A DNA stretch of 17,243 nt from Flavobacterium psychrophilum (GTDB taxonomy: Bacteria > Bacteroidota > Bacteroidia > Flavobacteriales > Flavobacteriaceae), in NCBI GenBank assembly GCA_022729635.1, contig DZAU01000020.1, positions 14,644 through 31,886 on the forward strand. The letters are read 5' to 3'. Shown here in pieces: positions 1-7,658 of the stretch. The translations under genes were made by a program, and so were the position numbers. Each line of letters starts with the position of its first letter. Position 1 is the stretch's first letter. The notes under the pieces were generated by a model. The model worked only from the letters and a program-made list of their open reading frames with translations. It did not search any database and was not told the DNA's origin.

Positions 1-276
1 CCTACCGAAATGGAAGGAAGTACTTTTACTATTTCCAACCTTGGAATGTTTGGAATTACGGAATTCAACTCCATCATTAACCAACCGAATTCTGCCATCC
101 TTTCTGTAGGAGCGATTGTAGAAAAACCGGTGGTGAAAAATGGACAAATTGTGGTAGGAAATACAATGATGTTATCTCTGGCTTGCGATCACAGAACTAT
201 CGACGGCGCAACCGGAGCACAGTTCTTGCAAACTTTGAAACAATATATCGAAAACCCAGTGACGATGTTAGCGTAA
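1..276 (+). CDS. pdhC: 2-oxoacid dehydrogenase E2 (dihydrolipoamide acyltransferase), 3' end only
   Basis: This is the C-terminal end of the E2 acyltransferase, most likely of pyruvate dehydrogenase. E2 transfers the acyl group from lipoamide to coenzyme A and forms the core of the cytoplasmic complex. The frame is open from base 1 (Pro-Thr-Glu before the first Met), so the gene enters from the left and the internal ATG at 10 is not its start. Visible landmarks of the catalytic domain are EMEGSTFTISNLGMFGI near the start and DHRTIDG close to the end, which carries the family's catalytic His and Asp. It ends with the ENPxxMLA tail common in E2 proteins. The lipoyl and subunit-binding domains lie outside the window. 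A branched-chain or 2-oxoglutarate E2 is possible, but the NLGMFGI form favours pyruvate dehydrogenase. It is unrelated to the sugar genes downstream. Confidence 0.92.
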   Translation, partial: PTEMEGSTFTISNLGMFGITEFNSIINQPNSAILSVGAIVEKPVVKNGQIVVGNTMMLSLACDHRTIDGATGAQFLQTLKQYIENPVTMLA

Positions 277-279
277 TTG

Positions 280-309
280 ATTGTCAGTCCGAGCGCAGTC
301 GAGGACAAT
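280..309. repeat. REP-like intergenic palindrome
   Basis: Directly after the E2 stop codon there is a GC-richer patch with 6-bp outer arms ATTGTC (280-285) and GACAAT (304-309) around CGAGCGCAGTCGAG. It resembles, from memory, a dispersed intergenic element with a CGAGCGCAGTCGAG core found in many Flavobacterium genomes. No second copy was seen in this window, so its repeat status is inferred from resemblance only. It lies between the gene and its terminator, so it would be transcribed as part of the E2 3' UTR. Confidence 0.45.
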
Positions 310-318
310 TTATAAATG

Positions 319-356
319 AAATCCCGTTTCTTTTTGAAAGAGACGGGATTTTTTTC
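319..356 (+). terminator. Rho-independent terminator after the E2 gene
   Basis: AAATCCCGTTTCTT (319-332) pairs with AAGAGACGGGATTT (338-351) with one G-U pair and a short T-rich loop, and is followed by a run of T. It ends the E2 transcript. The minus-strand orphan gene ends at 356, so the hairpin sits exactly in the convergent junction. In the other direction the trailing T-run is weaker, so activity there is less certain. Confidence 0.85.
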
Positions 357-697
357 TAGATAATATCTTCTCTACTGATACTTCCGATTATTACAAATTT
401 TGAATTATTTTTCAATTCATTTTCTATCAAATCTTTATTATAATCAATAAGCAATAATCCTCCATTTATAGTCACTGATTTATTTGATAGATTATTGAAA
501 TTTTCATCTTTACATCTAGGTGATAATATCAAAACATTCCCAACAGCCTGATTAAATTCCAAACAATTATTTGCTTTAAATATTAAACATTTATCATTTA
601 AAATTTCTAGAACAATTCCTTTTATAATGTTTTGTCCATCTATACTTTCAAAATTCCAAGGTTCACCAACTGAAATAACATACTTTTCTTTTTCCAT
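356..697 (-). CDS. Hypothetical protein, 113 aa, AT-rich orphan
   Basis: I do not recognise this family. The protein has no signal peptide, membrane helix or cysteine motif and is predicted to be cytoplasmic. It looks like a small alpha/beta or all-beta protein: hydrophobic beta-like stretches (IIKGIVLEI, CLIFKA, VLILSPRC, GGLLLIDY, KFVIIGSI) are separated by Asn- and Lys-rich loops. The opening VGEPWNFES segment is the most distinctive part. The start ATG at 697 follows an A/T-rich leader. The gene begins 18 bases after the stop of the glycosyltransferase gene, so the two may be co-transcribed. Its base composition looks more AT-rich than its neighbours and its Asn content is high, which could mean separate acquisition. 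Toxin immunity proteins are often small and orphan-like in this way, but nothing in the sequence shows that role. Confidence 0.65.
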   Translation of the reverse strand: MEKEKYVISVGEPWNFESIDGQNIIKGIVLEILNDKCLIFKANNCLEFNQAVGNVLILSPRCKDENFNNLSNKSVTINGGLLLIDYNKDLIENELKNNSKFVIIGSISREDII

Positions 698-715
698 AAA
701 AATTACAATAAATTT

Positions 716-1963
716 CTAAACCTTCTTATTCTTCTCCTCTATCCATCGCGACATATATTTCGTGCTGGTCAAGGTGTGATGTTGCAATAGTGTTCCCATA
801 AAATTATACAATCGATGTGGTTTTAAACGAGTTTGTACTTTTAAAATATGCTGTATAAAATCATCTTCGAATAAATATTTCAAATAACATTTTTCTATAA
901 TTTCAAAACCATTCTCTTGGGCTTTTAGCCAAAGATTTTTGTCGTCGTATAATTCCACTGCTTTATCAGCAAAAACTTGTGGTTCATCAGCAACAAATCC
1001 ATTCCAAGGTAAATTGCCACACATTGATTCGGCACCAATAGTTGTCGTTATGCTTGGCGTTCCGCATTGCATAGCTTCTACCAATTTCCCTTTTATTCCT
1101 GCACCAAAACGCAAAGGCGCTAATACCCCTCGGGCATTTCGCACTACTTCTTGGGCATCATTGGCTCGACCCATAATATAAAAACCGTGTTTGGGTTGGT
1201 GTAATTGCAATACTTTCTGACTTGGATACGCTCCGTAAATTTGCAAAACCGCTTCCGGTAATTGCTTTCTAATCAATGGCCAAATCGTTTCTTTTAGATA
1301 TTGAACTGCATTCCAATTGGGTTCGTGAAGGAAGTTTCCAATGAAGACAAAGTTATTTCGCTCTTCGAATGAAGGTAGATTTTGAATAGTTGAATCTTCA
1401 ATAGGTTCCAACAACAAAGGCAAATAATACAACAAATCAGCATCGATTTTGAAAACAGATTGCAGCAATTCCATTTCATATTCAGCAATCATCAAGGAAA
1501 CATCGCAACGCAAAATACTGGCAATTTCCCTTTTGGCAACGTCTTCAACCAGCAAGTCGTCGGTGGTAAATTGTCGGTTTCCCTTGAATGCTTTTTGGCG
1601 TGCCAAACGCAAACAATGCAAATCTTCGGTATCCAACAATCGCAAAGCATCAGGACAATTTTCGGCAACGCGCCAGCCAAATTGCTCTTCCATCATAAAG
1701 CGATCAAACAAAACAATTGTCGGATTTAATTCCTTTACAAAAATATCAAAACTGGAACAATTTAATGCGATGGATTTCTTGGTAACGCCCAAAGACTCCA
1801 AGTCAATCATATAATCGCTATCCATTGCCAGACTGGCAAAAGTAACATCGAAACCCTGTGCTGTAAAAATGGAAATTAATTGCACCATCCTTCCTCCTGC
1901 CGCAGAAGAATTAGGTTCTGGCCAGACAAATCCAAGAATTAAAATGCGCTGATTTGAATTCAT
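716..1963 (-). CDS. GT4-like glycosyltransferase, GT-B fold
   Basis: Predicted cytoplasmic glycosyltransferase of 415 residues with two Rossmann-like domains. The N-terminal acceptor domain opens with a beta strand (RILILGFVWPEP, residues 6-17) followed by a Gly-rich SSAAGGRM segment, as in GT4 enzymes. The C-terminal donor domain begins near FVFIGNF (206-211) and contains PLRFGAGIKGKLVEAMQCG (283-301) then TTTIGAESM. This is the nucleotide-sugar binding region of the family, with the conserved Lys and the Glu of the ExxxxG pattern. There is no signal peptide or membrane helix. It probably adds a sugar to a surface polysaccharide, glycolipid or protein glycan, but donor and acceptor cannot be read from sequence. 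No other glycan-assembly genes are nearby. The first ATG, at 1963, gives a normal family start. No clear -7 box was found on this strand in the upstream gap. Confidence 0.85.
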   Translation of the reverse strand: MNSNQRILILGFVWPEPNSSAAGGRMVQLISIFTAQGFDVTFASLAMDSDYMIDLESLGVTKKSIALNCSSFDIFVKELNPTIVLFDRFMMEEQFGWRVAENCPDALRLLDTEDLHCLRLARQKAFKGNRQFTTDDLLVEDVAKREIASILRCDVSLMIAEYEMELLQSVFKIDADLLYYLPLLLEPIEDSTIQNLPSFEERNNFVFIGNFLHEPNWNAVQYLKETIWPLIRKQLPEAVLQIYGAYPSQKVLQLHQPKHGFYIMGRANDAQEVVRNARGVLAPLRFGAGIKGKLVEAMQCGTPSITTTIGAESMCGNLPWNGFVADEPQVFADKAVELYDDKNLWLKAQENGFEIIEKCYLKYLFEDDFIQHILKVQTRLKPHRLYNFMGTLLQHHTLTSTKYMSRWIEEKNKKV

Positions 1964-2023
1964 AAATAATTATTTTTTCCTTTACTGATACTCATCAAAA
2001 TGATATTAGTTATTTTTCACTTG

Positions 2024-2106
2024 AAACCATTAAGAAAATTAAGGTTCATTAAGCTAAAAATTAATTTTCTTAATTTTCTTAATTTTCTTAATTTTCTTAA
2101 TGGTTT
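2024..2106. repeat. Nine-bp tandem array within a 19-bp inverted repeat
   Basis: Four exact copies of TTAATTTTC occupy 2061-2096 and run into a partial fifth (TTAAT). The array ends in TTAATTTTCTTAATGGTTT (2088-2106), which is the exact reverse complement of AAACCATTAAGAAAATTAA at 2024-2042. The two arms are separated by 45 bases that include three of the tandem units. The structure lies in the divergent gap between the glycosyltransferase and miaE genes, upstream of the miaE promoter. It could be a bidirectional terminator-like hairpin, a copy of a dispersed element, or a slippage-prone spacer. Confidence 0.85.
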
Positions 2107-2204
2107 AAAAAATGGAATATTTAACGAACATCTGTATTGTTTTTATGCCACAAAATAAGGGAAATAATCCGGAAATCAATCCGTTTTAGCATAAATAAAA
2201 ACTG

Positions 2205-2212
2205 TATTTTTG
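2205..2212 (+). promoter_or_regulatory. Bacteroidota -7 box for miaE
   Basis: TATTTTTG fits the TAnnTTTG consensus and ends 25 bases before the ATG at 2238. No convincing TTG -33 element is seen at the usual spacing, so the call rests on the -7 box and position. Confidence 0.55.
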
Positions 2213-2237
2213 TAAATAATTTACATACGAAGAAAAA

Positions 2238-2819
2238 ATGTTAGGATTAAAATTAGCCACCGACCCAAGATGGGTGACCATCGTCGAATCGAACATCGAA
2301 GAAATCTTGACCGACCACGCTTGGTGCGAGCAAAAAGCGGCAACTAATATCATTACCATCATTACTTATAATTCGGAACACGAGGAATTGGTTACTGATT
2401 TGTTGGAAATTGCCAAGGAAGAAATCGAGCATTTTCAGTTGGTTCACAACATCATCAAGGAACGTGGATTAAAATTGGGAAGAGAACGAAAAGACCATTA
2501 TGTTAACGAACTTTTCAAATTTTTGAAAAAAGATGGTAGCAGAAATGACGCTTTTGTCGATAGATTGCTGTTCTCGGCAATGATTGAGGCTAGAAGTTGC
2601 GAGCGTTTCAAAGTATTGTCCCAAAATATTGAAGACAAGGAATTAGCCGAATTTTACAAAAAATTAATGATCAGTGAAGCCGGACATTACACTACATTTC
2701 TTCGTTTCGCCAGAAAATATTCCGAGAAAGTGGATGTTGACAAACGTTGGCAAGAATGGATTGACTTTGAAGGAGAACTAATTACAAACTACGGAAAAAA
2801 AGAAACCGTTCACGGTTAG
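2238..2819 (+). CDS. miaE: tRNA 2-methylthio-N6-isopentenyladenosine-37 hydroxylase (MiaE)
   Basis: MiaE is a di-iron monooxygenase that hydroxylates the isopentenyl group of ms2i6A at position 37 of tRNA, next to the anticodon. The 193-residue protein is a four-helix ferritin-like bundle with iron ligands in the expected order: E31 (in DHAWCEQKAA), E62 and H65 (EEIEHF), E117 (in MIEARSCERF) and E147 and H150 (SEAGHY). The ARSCERF segment is characteristic of this family. Length is typical and there is no targeting signal, consistent with a cytoplasmic tRNA-modifying enzyme. The gene stands alone with its own -7 box and a downstream hairpin, so it is probably monocistronic. It is not functionally tied to the sugar locus beside it. 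Confidence 0.92.
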   Translation: MLGLKLATDPRWVTIVESNIEEILTDHAWCEQKAATNIITIITYNSEHEELVTDLLEIAKEEIEHFQLVHNIIKERGLKLGRERKDHYVNELFKFLKKDGSRNDAFVDRLLFSAMIEARSCERFKVLSQNIEDKELAEFYKKLMISEAGHYTTFLRFARKYSEKVDVDKRWQEWIDFEGELITNYGKKETVHG

Positions 2820-2867
2820 AAACACAATTTTTGTCACATCAAAAATAAATTTCCAATATAAAAGGCT

Positions 2868-2904
2868 CGTAATTTGAAGATTAAATTACGCATTTTTCTG
2901 TTTC
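2868..2904 (+). terminator. Likely terminator after miaE
   Basis: CGTAATTT (2868-2875) and AAATTACG (2883-2890) form a perfect 8-bp stem with a 7-base loop, followed by a T-rich tract. The stem is AT-rich and therefore weak, but the position between miaE and the nagB promoter suits a terminator. Confidence 0.5.
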
Positions 2905-2922
2905 TTTTTTTACATTTACAAA

Positions 2923-2930
2923 TAGATTTG
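2923..2930 (+). promoter_or_regulatory. Bacteroidota -7 box for the nagB/PIG-L gene
   Basis: TAGATTTG is an exact TAnnTTTG match 38 bases before the ATG at 2969, giving a leader of about 30 bases. The upstream -33 region is only T-rich, with no clear TTG. Confidence 0.6.
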
Positions 2931-2968
2931 TACTATTGATTAAATTAAAAATTAACATTTTATAAAAA

Positions 2969-4894
2969 ATGCAAAATCACAACAATTTATCGATTTCACA
3001 TAAGGAACCCGGGCAGTTTGAAGAAACTAGATTTGAGAAAATTCACAATACGATTTTCAAATCCTCTGAAATTGCGTCAAAAATCGTAGCGCAAGAAATA
3101 GCGAGCATAGTTCGTGAAAAACAATCCAAAAATGAAAACTGCATTTTAGGTCTTGCCACCGGATCTTCCCCTATAAAAGTGTATGAAGAATTAATCAGAT
3201 TGCATCAGGAAGAAGGCTTGAGTTTTTACAACGTGATTACTTTTAACCTTGATGAGTATTATCCGATGGAAAAAAATAATCCCGAAAGTTACCACACTTT
3301 TATGCACGAAAACCTATTCAAGCATATAGATATTAAACCCGAAAATATACATATTCCGGACGGAATGGTTCCTCAGGAAAACTTAGACCAATATTGTTTA
3401 TCGTATGAAGCCGCTATTTTAAAAGCCGGAGGATTAGATTTTCAATTACTAGGAATTGGTCGAACCGGACATATCGGGTTTAATGAACCTGGTTCGCATT
3501 CTAATTCTGGAACGAGAAGCATTACACTTAACCACATCACGAGAGTCGATGCTGCTCCCGCTTTTTTAGGAATCAACAATGTTCCCAGAAGAGCCATAAC
3601 AATGGGTATTGGAACCATAAAAAAAGCAAAAAGAATCGTGCTTTTGGCTTGGGGAGAAAATAAAGCCTCCATAATTAAAGAAACCGTCGAAGGTGAAGTT
3701 TCGTCACAAGTTCCGGCCACTTATTTACAAAGTCACAGCAACACTACTTTTGTGATGGATAAGGAAGCCGCTTCAGAACTTACTCGTATAAAAACGCCTT
3801 GGTTAGTTTCTTCTTGCATTTGGACAGAAGAGTTAAAAAGTAGCGCCATTGTTTGGCTTTGCGAAAAAGTAAAAAAACCGGTCTTAAAACTAAACGACAA
3901 AGATTATAACGACAACGGAATGTCAGGATTACTTGCCGAAGAAGGTTTGGCTTATGATTTAAACATAAAAATGTTTAATAAACTGCAACACACCATTACG
4001 GGTTGGCCAGGAGGAAAACCTAATGCAAGTGACGAAAACAGACCGGAAAGAGCCTTGCCAAATAGAAAAAAAGTCATCATATTTAGCCCACATCCGGATG
4101 ATGATGTGATTTCTATGGGAGGAACATTTGACAGATTAGTTGAACAAGGTCACGAAGTGCACGTTGCCTACCAAACCTCTGGAAACATTGCGGTCTCAGA
4201 CGAAGAAGCGTTGCGTTATGCCGAAGTTGCACTTGACATTGCCGACGAAAACAATAAAACCATCAAAAATGTAATTCTCGCTTTGCAAACCCATAAAGTC
4301 AGCAAAACCGACGAACTGACAATTCGCAAAATAAAAGGACAAATCAGAAGAAAGGAATCCTTGGGAGCAACTCGATTTTTAGGAATTCCTGACAGTCAGG
4401 TTCACTTTTTGGATATGCCTTTTTATGAAACGGGAACGGTCAAGAAAAATAATCTAGGCGAAAGAGATATTGAAATCATTAGCAATCTCATCACGAAAAT
4501 TAAACCACATCAAATTTATGCGGCAGGCGACTTAGCGGATCCTCACGGAACTCATAAAGTGTGTCTGGACGCCATTTTTGCATCAATAGAAAAATTAAAA
4601 TCTAAACCATTTTTAAGCGACTGCTGGGTTTGGTTGTACCGTGGTGCTTGGCACGAATGGGAGCCACAAGAAATTGAGATGGCGGTTCCAATGAGTGAAG
4701 ATCAGGTTTTAAAGAAACGAAAAGCCATTTTTTACCATCAGTCACAAAAAGATTCTGTAATGTTTCAAGGAGAAGATTCGAGAGAGTTTTGGGTAAGAGT
4801 TGAAGAACGCACAAAAAACACCGCAGATAAATATAATGCTTTAGGCCTTGCAGAATACACTGCAATGGAAGCTTTTAAACGTTATTATTTTTAA
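2969..4894 (+). CDS. nagB: Glucosamine-6-phosphate deaminase fused to a PIG-L/LmbE deacetylase domain
   Basis: Two enzymes in one 641-residue cytoplasmic chain. Residues about 25-290 are NagB, which converts glucosamine-6-phosphate to fructose-6-phosphate and ammonia. It shows the phosphate-loop region LATGSSP (62-68), FNLDEYYP (92-99) with the catalytic-base Asp of the family, and GHIGFNEPGS (167-176) with the active-site His. Residues about 365-600 are a PIG-L/LmbE-type zinc N-deacetylase domain: SPHPDDD (373-379) supplies the first metal ligands and DPHGTH (524-529) the later histidines. Classical NagB is about 260-270 residues, so the second half is an added enzyme. This fused form is, to my knowledge, common in Bacteroidota. 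No nagA is present nearby, so the PIG-L half may deacetylate GlcNAc-6-phosphate or another amino sugar (inference). The gene has its own -7 box and terminator and heads the amino-sugar locus. Confidence 0.93.
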   Translation: MQNHNNLSISHKEPGQFEETRFEKIHNTIFKSSEIASKIVAQEIASIVREKQSKNENCILGLATGSSPIKVYEELIRLHQEEGLSFYNVITFNLDEYYPMEKNNPESYHTFMHENLFKHIDIKPENIHIPDGMVPQENLDQYCLSYEAAILKAGGLDFQLLGIGRTGHIGFNEPGSHSNSGTRSITLNHITRVDAAPAFLGINNVPRRAITMGIGTIKKAKRIVLLAWGENKASIIKETVEGEVSSQVPATYLQSHSNTTFVMDKEAASELTRIKTPWLVSSCIWTEELKSSAIVWLCEKVKKPVLKLNDKDYNDNGMSGLLAEEGLAYDLNIKMFNKLQHTITGWPGGKPNASDENRPERALPNRKKVIIFSPHPDDDVISMGGTFDRLVEQGHEVHVAYQTSGNIAVSDEEALRYAEVALDIADENNKTIKNVILALQTHKVSKTDELTIRKIKGQIRRKESLGATRFLGIPDSQVHFLDMPFYETGTVKKNNLGERDIEIISNLITKIKPHQIYAAGDLADPHGTHKVCLDAIFASIEKLKSKPFLSDCWVWLYRGAWHEWEPQEIEMAVPMSEDQVLKKRKAIFYHQSQKDSVMFQGEDSREFWVRVEERTKNTADKYNALGLAEYTAMEAFKRYYF

Positions 4895-4925
4895 AAAGTT
4901 TTGGTTAGCTTTTTAGTTTGATTCT

Positions 4926-4961
4926 CCTTGCAGGTTTTAAAAAAACTTGCAGGGATTTTTT
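4926..4961 (+). terminator. Terminator between the nagB/PIG-L and GH2 genes
   Basis: CCTTGCAGGTTTT (4926-4938) pairs with AAAACTTGCAGGG (4942-4954) over 13 bp, with two G-U pairs and an AAA loop, followed by six T. It should end the nagB transcript. No convincing -7 box was found between it and the GH2 start at 5002, so GH2 expression may depend on partial readthrough or on a non-standard promoter. Confidence 0.8.
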
Positions 4962-5001
4962 AAAAAAAATACAGTTGAAAGAATAAATAATTTATAAAAA
5001 A

Positions 5002-7632
5002 ATGAAAAAAGTATCATATCCAATTATTCTAATGCTGATAATTGCCTTTTCGTTCCAATCTTTTGCAGGAACAAAATCTGCTATTTCAACTAAAATCGTA
5101 TTAAAAGAAAACTGGAAAGTTCAACAAAACAAGAAAGTTTCTGGCGATGGAGCTTCCATCTCTTCGGCAGGAAATAATTCTGAAAATTGGTATAATGCAA
5201 GCATTCCATCAACCGTTATGGGAGTTTTGACTGCCAATGGTTTGTATAAAGACATCTTTGTTGGAGATAATTATACTAAAATAGACAAAACCCAATTTGA
5301 TGATTCCTGGTGGTACAAAACCGAGTTTGATTTACCAAAACTCAATCCGGAAAACAACATTTCGCTTCATTTTGACGGAATAAATTATTATGCCAATATC
5401 TGGCTTAACGGAAAATTAATTGCTTCTCGCGACAAAGTTTTTGGAACTTTCAGACAATTTGCTTTTGACATAACGGCTTTAGCCAAAAAGAAAGGAAACG
5501 TTCTTGCGGTTGAAATATTTCGGGCACAACCAGGCGATTTTAATACTGGTTTTGTGGATTGGAATCCAAGACCATTGGATGAAAACATGGGAATCTGGCG
5601 TCCGGTTTATGTTGAAATAGAGGGTAAAGTAGGAATGAAAAACACGGCTATCCAATCAAAAGTAAACACGACAACACTCAAAGAAGCTTGGCTTACCGTA
5701 AAAACAGGACTCGAAAATCACACTTCTGAAATTGTTTCCGGAACATTAATTGGTAAAATTGGAAAGAATGAATTCTGCTATCCTGTAAAATTAAACCCAA
5801 AAGAAACCAAGGAATTAACTTTGACTTCAAAGGAAATTGCTTCTTTATATATTAAAAATCCGAAACTTTGGTGGTGTAATAATCTTGGCGAACCCAATTT
5901 ACAAAAGCTTTCCCTCCGTTTTGAAATCAATAATAAAACATCAGATTCAGATGAAATTGTTTTTGGAATTCGAGAAATTGAAACTTATTTTACTCCTGAA
6001 GGTCACAAAGGTTTTATCCTTAACGGAAAGAAAATATTAATAAAAGGTGCCGGTTGGACAGACGATATTTTCCTTCGAGACACCAAACAAAGTTTAGAAA
6101 CCCAATTGCAGTATGCAAAACACCTGAATCTAAACACTTTGCGATTCGAAAGTATTTGGGGAACATCGCAGGACGTTTATGATTTGTGCGACAAATACGG
6201 AATTTTGGCAATGGTGGGATGGAGTTGTCAATGGGAATGGCCTGAATATTTAGGGAAAGCTTGTGATGCTTTTGGCGGAATTCAAACAGAAGCCGATATG
6301 AATCTGGCTGTTCAATCCTTAAGCGACCAGATTCATTGGTTGAGAAACCATCCGAGTATTTTTGTCTGGTTTTTGGCAAGTGATAAACTGCCAAAACCCG
6401 AACTGGAAATCAAATATAAAAACCTGATAGCAAAAATTGATAATCGCCCGTATTTGTTGACCGCCGGAACAAGAACCAGTGAAGTGAGCGGACCTGTAGG
6501 CGTAAAAATGAATGGTCCTTATGAATATGTTTCGCCCAATTATTGGTTTGAAGACACAAAAAACGGTGGCGCTTTTGGCTTCAACACCGAAACTTCTCCC
6601 GGAGCATCAATTCCTCCGCGGGAAAGCATCAAAAAAATGATTCCCGAAGACAAACTTTGGCCACTAAATTCAGATTGGAATTATCATTGCACGCATTCGG
6701 CGGTGGCGTTTAGAAACTTGGATGTAAATACTTCGATGATTGATAATCGCTACGGGAAAGTCAAAGATTTAAACGAATATTTATTAAAATCAGATGTTCT
6801 TGGATATGAAGCCATGAGTGGAATGTTTGAAGGTTTCAGGTCAAGAATTCCACAATCGACAGGAATTATTCAATGGATGCTGAACTCAGCTTGGCCATCG
6901 TTTTACTGGCAATTGTACGATTATTATTTGTTGCCAACATCGAGTTATTATGCCACTCGAAAGGCAAACAATAGCAACCAATTAATTTATGATTATGCCA
7001 AAAATGAAATTGTCGCTGTAAATGAATCATTGAATGCGGAGAAAAATCTTAAAGCTCAAATCACAATTTATGATTTTAATTCCAAATTATTAAAGACAGA
7101 AATAGTGTCGTTTGACATCAATTCAATTACATCAAAACCCGTTCTTCCATTGGAAAATTATTCTGAAAATGTGTTTTTAGACTTAAAATTATTGGATGAA
7201 AAAGGAACTCAAATTGCCTCAAATTTTTATTGGCTGTCCAATAAAAAAGATGTTTTTGACTGGGATAAAACTTTTTGGGGAAACACACCTTTGAAAGAAT
7301 ATGCCGATTTTACCAAATTAAATGATTTGCCAAAATCTGAAATCGCCACAAAATTTATTTTAAAAACTGCTGAAAACAATGCAGAATTGAATGTGACACT
7401 TGAAAACACTAATTCAAAACTAGGATTTTTTATTAATTTGAAAGTTGTGGATGATGCTGGAAGAACTATTTTTCCGGTTTTTTGGGATGATAATTTCATC
7501 AGTGTTTTACCCGATGGGAAAAAAACTATCAAATGTTCTATTCCAAAGAATTTAATTTCTAAAACCAAGACAAAACTGGTGATTTCTGGATGGAATGTGG
7601 AGGAACAAACCCATTCATTGGAACTTAAATAA
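5002..7632 (+). CDS. Secreted GH2 exo-beta-D-glucosaminidase (CsxA-like)
   Basis: An 876-residue exported glycoside hydrolase that probably releases glucosamine from the non-reducing end of chitosan oligomers. The signal peptide is residues 1-22 (hydrophobic core then SFA), with no lipobox. The GH2 sugar-binding jelly roll spans about 60-210, an immunoglobulin-like domain about 215-322, the TIM barrel about 325-650, and C-terminal beta domains follow. The acid/base position reads FLASD with D461, where beta-galactosidases and mannosidases have NE. Asp at this site is the mark of the CsxA glucosaminidase group. The nucleophile is E530 in FNTETSPGASIPP; the 69-residue spacing fits that group. 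MLNSAWPSFYWQLYDYY (626-642) and the tail with NFYWLS and TPLKEYADFTKLNDLP also match it. The pairing with NagB and GH20 fits. A beta-mannosidase is the alternative but is disfavoured by D461. Confidence 0.87.
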   Translation: MKKVSYPIILMLIIAFSFQSFAGTKSAISTKIVLKENWKVQQNKKVSGDGASISSAGNNSENWYNASIPSTVMGVLTANGLYKDIFVGDNYTKIDKTQFDDSWWYKTEFDLPKLNPENNISLHFDGINYYANIWLNGKLIASRDKVFGTFRQFAFDITALAKKKGNVLAVEIFRAQPGDFNTGFVDWNPRPLDENMGIWRPVYVEIEGKVGMKNTAIQSKVNTTTLKEAWLTVKTGLENHTSEIVSGTLIGKIGKNEFCYPVKLNPKETKELTLTSKEIASLYIKNPKLWWCNNLGEPNLQKLSLRFEINNKTSDSDEIVFGIREIETYFTPEGHKGFILNGKKILIKGAGWTDDIFLRDTKQSLETQLQYAKHLNLNTLRFESIWGTSQDVYDLCDKYGILAMVGWSCQWEWPEYLGKACDAFGGIQTEADMNLAVQSLSDQIHWLRNHPSIFVWFLASDKLPKPELEIKYKNLIAKIDNRPYLLTAGTRTSEVSGPVGVKMNGPYEYVSPNYWFEDTKNGGAFGFNTETSPGASIPPRESIKKMIPEDKLWPLNSDWNYHCTHSAVAFRNLDVNTSMIDNRYGKVKDLNEYLLKSDVLGYEAMSGMFEGFRSRIPQSTGIIQWMLNSAWPSFYWQLYDYYLLPTSSYYATRKANNSNQLIYDYAKNEIVAVNESLNAEKNLKAQITIYDFNSKLLKTEIVSFDINSITSKPVLPLENYSENVFLDLKLLDEKGTQIASNFYWLSNKKDVFDWDKTFWGNTPLKEYADFTKLNDLPKSEIATKFILKTAENNAELNVTLENTNSKLGFFINLKVVDDAGRTIFPVFWDDNFISVLPDGKKTIKCSIPKNLISKTKTKLVISGWNVEEQTHSLELK

Positions 7633-7658
7633 GAATTATAATTCTGTGAAAATTTAAG

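Noticed and set aside
10..276. Independent small protein starting at the ATG at base 10
   Set aside because: The frame is open to base 1 and the residues match the interior of an E2 catalytic domain.
2061..2101. CRISPR-like array
   Set aside because: The units are directly adjacent 9-mers without spacers, and no cas genes are present.
1964..2237. Minus-strand promoter for the glycosyltransferase
   Set aside because: No exact TAnnTTTG was found on the minus strand; the closest candidate differs from the consensus.
2931..2968. glmS-type riboswitch or ribozyme upstream of nagB
   Set aside because: The leader from the -7 box to the ATG is only about 30 bases and shows no structured element.
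6020..6394. Antisense open frames within the GH2, GH20 and AsmA genes
   Set aside because: They overlap clear coding sequence, have no recognisable motifs and follow the codon structure of the opposite strand.
5002..7632. Beta-mannosidase or beta-galactosidase assignment for the GH2 enzyme
   Set aside because: The acid/base position is Asp in a SD context and the C-terminal region matches exo-glucosaminidases better.
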